54,865 bases of DNA from CAYGFH01 sp964430295. Its GTDB lineage: Bacteria > Patescibacteriota > Microgenomatia > UBA10105 > UBA927. The DNA lies in the NCBI GenBank assembly GCA_964430295.1, contig CAYSEV010000006.1, positions 1 to 54,865 on the forward strand. Reading direction: 5' to 3'. Shown piece after piece: positions 49,664-54,865 of this stretch; position 1 is the stretch's first letter, and every line of letters starts with the position of its first letter. The notes under the pieces are model-generated. The model worked only from the letters and a program-made list of their open reading frames with translations. It was not told where the DNA came from and searched no databases. The position numbers and the translations under genes are program-made.

Positions 49664-50677
49664 ATGAACGCAGATATTCTACTTATCGTTTTATTTATAA
49701 TGGTTGGGTTTTTGATACTTGGATTTATTGTGATACGAGAAATTCAAAAACTAAAAAAACCAGATGATTCAACGATGGTAGAGTGGCTTAAGTCTATGCA
49801 GCGAACAATAGAAGTGACCAATCGGACATTGAATGATGCGATGAGAGGATCCACAGTTGAAATGACAAGAACACTTCAAAATAATACAAAACAACTGAAT
49901 GAACGGCTTGATGAAGCGGCAAGGGTTATCGGTGCACTCAATAAACATGTGGGGGAGATGTCTGAAATGGGCAAAGGCATAAAATCATTGCAGGAATTTT
50001 TACAATCGCCCAAACTCCGTGGGAATATTGGAGAGCAGGTATTAAAAGATATGATTGGACAATCATTCCCTAAAAATTCATTTCATATGCAATATGCGTT
50101 TAAATCAGGTATGAAAGTAGATGCAGTTCTTAAGACTGATGCCGGACTTCTTTGCATAGATTCTAAATTTCCAATGGAAAATTTTACAGTACTTCACAAT
50201 GGAGAAACGGAAAGCATCAGAAACTCTGCAAAAAAAGATTTTATTTCAGATGTTAAAAAACATATAAGTGACATCAGTAAAAAATATATATTACCTGAAG
50301 AAGGGACGATGGATTTTGCATTGATGTATATACCGTCAGAATCTGTGTACTACGATATTGCAAATATGGATGAACTTATGGAATATGCAAGAAAAGAACG
50401 TGTGTATCCGGTTTCCCCAAACACACTATATGCACATCTACAGGTGCTTCTTCTAAGCTATCAGGGGAAAGAGATGGAACAAAAATCCAGAGAATTGTTC
50501 AGATTATTTCGTGCCATACAAAAAGACTATGAAAAAATACAAGATCAAATGGGAGTTCTAGGAAAGCATGTGGGAAATGCCTATAATGCATTTAGTGGAG
50601 TGAGCGGTGCATTTCAAGTCTTGGGGCAAAAAATATCAAATTCTCGGGAGTTGGAGTCAATTGAAGAAAAATCTTAA
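49664..50677 (+). CDS. rmuC: RmuC-family DNA recombination protein
   Basis: A 337-aa protein with an N-terminal anchor (about 4-26), a coiled-coil (about 40-95) and the RmuC nuclease-like domain. The latter has LQEFLQSPKLRGNIGEQVLKDMI, and a KVDAVLKTDAGLLCIDSKFPMENF block whose D-x(n)-DSK pattern resembles a PD-(D/E)XK core. RmuC limits DNA inversions at repeats in E. coli. I choose ATG 49664 over 49622; GGGAG lies directly before it. Its end overlaps the convergent hydrolase by 4 bp. Confidence 0.92.
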   Translation: MNADILLIVLFIMVGFLILGFIVIREIQKLKKPDDSTMVEWLKSMQRTIEVTNRTLNDAMRGSTVEMTRTLQNNTKQLNERLDEAARVIGALNKHVGEMSEMGKGIKSLQEFLQSPKLRGNIGEQVLKDMIGQSFPKNSFHMQYAFKSGMKVDAVLKTDAGLLCIDSKFPMENFTVLHNGETESIRNSAKKDFISDVKKHISDISKKYILPEEGTMDFALMYIPSESVYYDIANMDELMEYARKERVYPVSPNTLYAHLQVLLLSYQGKEMEQKSRELFRLFRAIQKDYEKIQDQMGVLGKHVGNAYNAFSGVSGAFQVLGQKISNSRELESIEEKS

Positions 50678-51549
50678 AGCCATTTTACTATTTCATCAAC
50701 TAATTCTTCTTCTTTACTAAGAAAATTATGAACGGCATTTTTTATAATTTTTGATTTAAAGTCTCGTGAAATTGAATTTTGCTTAATCAGGTTTATATGT
50801 TTTAGAGCAGAAACACCTGTCGCAACATCATTTTCAGGATTTATAATGAGCATGGGGAGTGTGATTTTGTTGAAATTTTTGAATTCCAATTCCGGATGCG
50901 TTCCATTAAATACAAAACAATTTGTATTTGGATTTGTATAATTCCAAAACGAGGATGCAGAGATCGGGCAATTGCTCCAAAGTCGAATAGGCATAAGATC
51001 ACTTCCTTTACCGCTGTCTACCATTTCTTTTGCCACAAGTGAATAATGTTCCCAATTAGGCACACTTGAATCAAATTGATACCTCACATCAGCCGCTGTG
51101 AGAAATATTAGTCGGGATATCGGATTATCTGGTGTATGCGTAATGTAGTAAGAAATTTTGTGAGGTCCAAGACTATGCCCCTGTAGAATAATTTCCGTAT
51201 ATCCTAATTGTTGCGCGAATGAGACGACGCCTTCTAGGTCCATTTTTGCTGATTCAAGTAGATCATATACGGATCCTCCCTGTTCCCATATATAACCAGT
51301 TGAAGTTTTTTTCAGTAAATCAGCCATGTAATCGTGTCCGCGATTGTTGTATGTCATAAATGCATATCCTCTTGTTGGATACGTATTTCCCATGGTATTA
51401 ATAAAATGATTTTGAACGAAATTGCCTTCCTTTCCGTGTGTATGAATGATAATTTTATTCACTGGTTTTGACGGAGCGAATACTATACAGTCCAGTTCAA
51501 TGCCATCTGTAGAATATGTTTTGTGAAGAGATGTTCTAATTGAATTCAT
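50674..51549 (-). CDS. Alpha/beta hydrolase, DUF1749-like
   Basis: A 291-aa hydrolase paralogous to the protein at 37502-38386. It shares THGKEGN (37-43), NNRGHDYM (68-75), the nucleophile elbow GHSLG with Ser126, the acid in NPENDV and a late His in NAVHNFL. No signal peptide. The -10 box TATTAT is 7 nt before the ATG and overlaps the divergent promoter of the next gene. Substrate unknown. Confidence 0.8.
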   Translation of the reverse strand: MNSIRTSLHKTYSTDGIELDCIVFAPSKPVNKIIIHTHGKEGNFVQNHFINTMGNTYPTRGYAFMTYNNRGHDYMADLLKKTSTGYIWEQGGSVYDLLESAKMDLEGVVSFAQQLGYTEIILQGHSLGPHKISYYITHTPDNPISRLIFLTAADVRYQFDSSVPNWEHYSLVAKEMVDSGKGSDLMPIRLWSNCPISASSFWNYTNPNTNCFVFNGTHPELEFKNFNKITLPMLIINPENDVATGVSALKHINLIKQNSISRDFKSKIIKNAVHNFLSKEEELVDEIVKWL

Positions 51550-51555
51550 ACGTTA

Positions 51556-51562
51556 TATAATA
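51556..51562. promoter_or_regulatory. Overlapping divergent -10 boxes
   Basis: Minus strand TATTAT (51557-51562) is 7 nt from ATG 51549. Plus strand TATAAT (51556-51561) is 14 nt from ATG 51576, where TATACT also directly abuts the start. Both genes would be leaderless or nearly so. Confidence 0.4.
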
Positions 51563-51575
51563 CGGTCATTATACT

Positions 51576-52187
51576 ATGATATATATTTTTCTTCACGGAT
51601 CGTTCGAGTCTCCCGATAATGCATGGTTTCCGTGGCTTAAACAACATATCGAATTACTCGGTCATATGGTTATTGCACCTCAATTTCAAGTTGACTCTTG
51701 GCCAGATGTCTCGAAGCTGTCCCCGGATGATTATATTCCTACTCAAAATCTTCATCTATGGCTTAATGATTTTGAGCAGATACACTCTCGCATACCAAGT
51801 GGGGAGCAGGTGAGTATTGTTGGTCATTCGCTCGGACCTGTTTTTTCACTCATAGCACTTCAAAAGTTTCCTCTTCAGATCTCCCATGCTTATTTTATAG
51901 CGCCATTTTTTGAGGTATATGGAAAATCAGCCTATATTGAAAAAGCAAATGATTCGTTTTATCATCAAACATTTGATTTTAAAAAATTGCAATCATTAAT
52001 CCCAAAATCTACAGTGATTTACTCCGATAATGACCCATATATTGATGCTGAAAAATCGATTGAATTCGCACAAGCATTATCCAGTAAAGTTGAGCTACTT
52101 CCAGGATTAGGACATATGGGATCCGAGTCTGGAATGAAGGAATTTCCTGAATTACTTAGTATGATACAGAAAGATTTACAAAACTGA
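51576..52187 (+). CDS. RBBP9/YdeN-type serine hydrolase
   Basis: A 203-aa small alpha/beta hydrolase of the RBBP9/YdeN family. It starts with IYIFLHGSFESPDNAWFPWL, has Ser85 in GHSLG, Asp153 in YSDNDPYI and His180 in GLGHMG, forming a full triad. It follows the divergent DUF1749-like hydrolase and is 1 nt from the helicase gene, so the latter pair is probably an operon. Substrate unknown. Confidence 0.88.
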   Translation: MIYIFLHGSFESPDNAWFPWLKQHIELLGHMVIAPQFQVDSWPDVSKLSPDDYIPTQNLHLWLNDFEQIHSRIPSGEQVSIVGHSLGPVFSLIALQKFPLQISHAYFIAPFFEVYGKSAYIEKANDSFYHQTFDFKKLQSLIPKSTVIYSDNDPYIDAEKSIEFAQALSSKVELLPGLGHMGSESGMKEFPELLSMIQKDLQN

Positions 52188-52188
52188 T

Positions 52189-54865
52189 ATGACAAATGTA
52201 TCTGTTGAAGATCGACAATTAAACGAAGAACAACGAAAGGCCGTAGAACACGGAAAAGGCCCGCTCATGATTATTGCCGGCGCAGGGACCGGAAAAACAA
52301 CAGTTATCACAGAAAGAATTAAATACCTCATAGCAAACAATTTTGCTAAACCACAGGAAATATTAGCACTCACATTTACAGAAAAAGCAGCAAGAGAAAT
52401 GGAAGAACGTGTGGATAAGGCAATGCCTTACGGTGTTACCCAAATGTGGATTTCAACATTTCACTCGTTTTGCGACAGAATTCTTCGAAGTGAAGCAATT
52501 CATATAGGAATAAATCCTTCATATACGTTAATGACAGAGGCAGATGCAATTTTATTTTTCCGCAAACATATACACTCTTTTCGACTCCATTATTTCCGTC
52601 CTCTTGGAAATCCAAATAAATTTATTGGTGGAATGATTCAACATTTTAGTCGGCTCAAGGATGAAGAAATATCACCTGAAGACTATTTGAAATGGGTACA
52701 AAAACAGCTAAAAAAAGATTCCAAACAAGATGATGAAGCAAGTGAAGAACAAGAAAAATATCTGGAGCTGGCAAATGCCTACCATCAATATGAAGAACTG
52801 AAAATAAAAGAAGGTGTTGCAGATTATTCAGATTTAATTAGCCATACCCTGACAGTATTTAAAAAACGTCCTCATATACTTCAACAATATCAGGAGCAAT
52901 TTACCTATGTCCTTGTCGATGAATTTCAGGATACAAATATCGCACAAAACACATTGGCTATATTACTGGCAGGTAAAAAGAAAAATATTACCGTTGTAGG
53001 GGATGACGATCAGGCAGTCTATCGTTGGCGCGGCGCAGCTGTTTCAAACATGATTCAATTTCGGACGACTTTTCCCAAGACCACAATTGTTGTACTGACA
53101 AAAAATTATCGTTCTACTAAAGAAATTCTAGATCGTTCCTATGATTTGATACAAAAGAATAATCCTGATCGATTAGAAGTCACTGAACATATAGATAAAA
53201 AATTAGAAAGTATGCGAAGAGTAAATGGTGACGTAGTACGTGTTTTATATGCAGAGCGCGCAGAATATGAAGCAGAATTGGTGGCAAAAGAAATTCACCA
53301 ACGAGTTTCAGTATCTGACTCGAGTGAAGCGCGTTATCAGTGGAGTGATATTGCCATACTCGTGAGGGCAAACGCTCATGCAGAGCCATTTGCCAGGGCG
53401 TTAGGACGCGAAGGAATACCATATCAGTTCCTAGGGCCAGGGCAGCTTTACAGAAAACCTGAAGTGAAGGATCTGATCGCATATTTAAAAGTGCTCTATA
53501 ATTTTGAAGATAATGTTGCTATGTATAGGCTTCTGGTAATGGATTGGATGAAGCTCCCTCCACGTGATGTGGCAGTTATTTCAAATACTGCAAAAAAATA
53601 TGGAAGATCTCTCTTTGAAATTTGCGAAAAAATTGCACATGGACAGCATAGTACTTCTGAACAGATGCCAGATATGTCTGATGAATCTAAGAAACAAATA
53701 TCAGAGTTAGTCCATATGATTCATGATCATTTAGGCTTGATTAAAAAAGAAACAGCAGGTCAGATCCTATATTTTTTCCTTGAGCGTACAGGATTATTGC
53801 AATTGTTAGCACAATATACAAATACAAAGGATGAAACAGTTGCGCTAAATATCTCAAAATTTTTTGGAAAACTAAAAACATATGAATCCGAACATGAAGA
53901 TGCCAGTGTTTTTACTGTGGTGGATTGGATAGAAATGTCTATGCAGCTAGGTGAATCCCCTATGGCTACTGACACTGATTGGTCTTCCGATAATGCCGTT
54001 CGTATTATGACGATACATTCATCTAAAGGACTTGAATTTCCAATTGTATTTCTCGTTAATATGGTATCCCAACGTTTCCCGAGTATTGAACGAAAAGAAC
54101 AAATACCTGTACCAGAATCTCTATTGAAAGAAATACTTTCTTCTGGTGATGCTCATGAGCAGGAAGAGCGGCGTCTCTGTTATGTAGGCATGACCCGCGC
54201 AAGGGATTATTTGTATCTGACGGCAGCAAAATATTATGGTGACGGGAAGCGTGAAAAAAAATTATCGCCATTTGTTTACGAAGCAATTGGGGAACAGGCA
54301 GCAATTCCTGAAGTTCTTTATTCGCAGCATTCAAGTGCGCAGTTAAGCTTTCTTGATTTCAAACGGGATGCCACAGATATACATGTTCAAACCGTGAAAC
54401 AACATATTTCGTATATCTCTTACTCCCAATTGTCGAGCTTTCAAGTATGTCCGTTGCAATATAAATATAGGTATATTATAAAAATTCCGATTCCACCGTC
54501 AGCGGCTTTGACGTTTGGAGATGTTATACATAAGACACTTCAATCATTTTATACAACTGTAAAAAATGGCGAATCGCCAACGCAACCACAGCTTATTTCG
54601 TTGTACGAATCACTATGGGTATCTATCGGATATGGAAATAAACAATACGAAGAAAAAATGAAACAACATGGACGTGACCTCTTAACACAATTTTATCAAA
54701 AGGGATACACACCTGGACTCATACCAACGGCTATTGAAGAGCCATTTAAAATAAAAATCACACCAACTGTTACGTTAGGCGGGAAGATAGATAGAATTGA
54801 TACTCTCGCTGATGGAACAATCGAAATTATAGATTATAAAACCGGTTCAGCTGCAAAAATTCGCG
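52189..54865 (+). CDS. UvrD-like helicase fused to a PD-(D/E)XK nuclease (3' partial)
   Basis: The frame runs without a stop to the window end (at least 892 residues). It is an SF1A helicase: Q-motif LNEEQRKAV, Walker A AGAGTGKTT (30-38), LTFTEKAAREME, Walker B VDEFQD (243-248), GDDDQAVYRWRGA, TKNYRS, TIHSSKGLEF and VGMTRARDYLYL. From about residue 745 a RecB-like nuclease follows: ISYSQLSSFQVCPLQYKYRY, then GGKIDRID (Asp868) and IIDYKTG (Asp882, Lys884), the D...DxK catalytic core. This resembles AddA/PcrA-nuclease fusions for double-strand break processing. It starts 1 nt after the RBBP9 gene. Confidence 0.93.
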   Translation, partial: MTNVSVEDRQLNEEQRKAVEHGKGPLMIIAGAGTGKTTVITERIKYLIANNFAKPQEILALTFTEKAAREMEERVDKAMPYGVTQMWISTFHSFCDRILRSEAIHIGINPSYTLMTEADAILFFRKHIHSFRLHYFRPLGNPNKFIGGMIQHFSRLKDEEISPEDYLKWVQKQLKKDSKQDDEASEEQEKYLELANAYHQYEELKIKEGVADYSDLISHTLTVFKKRPHILQQYQEQFTYVLVDEFQDTNIAQNTLAILLAGKKKNITVVGDDDQAVYRWRGAAVSNMIQFRTTFPKTTIVVLTKNYRSTKEILDRSYDLIQKNNPDRLEVTEHIDKKLESMRRVNGDVVRVLYAERAEYEAELVAKEIHQRVSVSDSSEARYQWSDIAILVRANAHAEPFARALGREGIPYQFLGPGQLYRKPEVKDLIAYLKVLYNFEDNVAMYRLLVMDWMKLPPRDVAVISNTAKKYGRSLFEICEKIAHGQHSTSEQMPDMSDESKKQISELVHMIHDHLGLIKKETAGQILYFFLERTGLLQLLAQYTNTKDETVALNISKFFGKLKTYESEHEDASVFTVVDWIEMSMQLGESPMATDTDWSSDNAVRIMTIHSSKGLEFPIVFLVNMVSQRFPSIERKEQIPVPESLLKEILSSGDAHEQEERRLCYVGMTRARDYLYLTAAKYYGDGKREKKLSPFVYEAIGEQAAIPEVLYSQHSSAQLSFLDFKRDATDIHVQTVKQHISYISYSQLSSFQVCPLQYKYRYIIKIPIPPSAALTFGDVIHKTLQSFYTTVKNGESPTQPQLISLYESLWVSIGYGNKQYEEKMKQHGRDLLTQFYQKGYTPGLIPTAIEEPFKIKITPTVTLGGKIDRIDTLADGTIEIIDYKTGSAAKIR

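Noticed and set aside
1..54865. CRISPR arrays, insertion sequences, prophage or integron features
   Set aside because: No regularly spaced repeats, transposase, integrase or phage structural motifs were seen on either strand.
1..54865. Alternative genetic code (UGA as glycine, known in some CPR lineages)
   Set aside because: Several conserved genes end at TGA at the expected position (for example PNP and the RBBP9-type hydrolase), and no conserved frame is interrupted by an in-frame TGA.

Overview
The window looks like a piece of a Candidate Phyla Radiation (Patescibacteria) chromosome, most likely of the Microgenomates type. This assignment is inference. The reasons are a small-genome style (short gaps, many overlapping genes), an AT-rich sequence with the standard genetic code (TGA is used as a stop), a type IV pilin, and a salvage-based purine metabolism. 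Further support comes from a B12-dependent ribonucleotide reductase with no B12 synthesis genes in view, a membrane-anchored DUF5667 protein, VanW, PEGA/SH3 and CPBP proteins, and several small unrecognised membrane proteins. No insertion sequence, phage gene, CRISPR array or rRNA is visible. No gene-free stretch exceeds 300 bases.

Layout. 1-7.3 kb: pilin (partial), UppP, an RNA-binding RRM protein, a membrane-anchored cupredoxin-like protein and two tandem class A penicillin-binding proteins. 7.4-10.3 kb: superoxide dismutase, a PP2C-type phosphatase and a GapN-type aldehyde dehydrogenase. 10.3-15.4 kb: purine salvage (PNP, GMP synthetase with a long structured leader, two phosphoribosyltransferases), two small unknown genes and a nucleotide-kinase-like P-loop protein. 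15.4-17.4 kb: FTR1 iron permease, HD-domain protein, DUF5667 protein. 17.6-21.2 kb: NrdR, NrdJ and cob(I)alamin adenosyltransferase. 21.2-26.4 kb: a compact cobalamin-riboswitch-like RNA with a terminator/antiterminator, followed by a three-gene operon ending in a TraG/VirD4-like ATPase. 26.5-31.5 kb: an ATP-grasp ligase, tRNA-Ile(UAU), IPP isomerase, TsaD, a cytidylyltransferase-like enzyme and VanW. 31.5-41.8 kb: anchored solute-binding protein, nucleotidyltransferase, GroES/GroEL, two CPBP-like membrane proteins, esterase, SSADH-like dehydrogenase, CutA, SDR and a PEGA/SH3 protein. 41.9-47.0 kb: surface-glycan genes (UbiA-type phosphoribosyltransferase, WecA, GT39, GT2). 47.0-54.9 kb: TatD, MetG, RmuC, two alpha/beta hydrolases and a UvrD-type helicase-nuclease cut by the window end.

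Two signals stand out. First, about 17 genes have a sigma70-like -10 hexamer only 5-9 nt before the start codon, often exactly 6, and no Shine-Dalgarno sequence. This implies widespread leaderless transcription beside a smaller set of genes with strong Shine-Dalgarno sites (sod, groES, groEL, RRM, cupredoxin, nrdJ). Several of these -10 boxes contain the stop codon of the preceding gene. Second, the B12-linked genes nrdJ and pduO are followed by a riboswitch-like attenuator that should control an operon of unknown function, which may tie cobalamin status to an envelope or translocation system.
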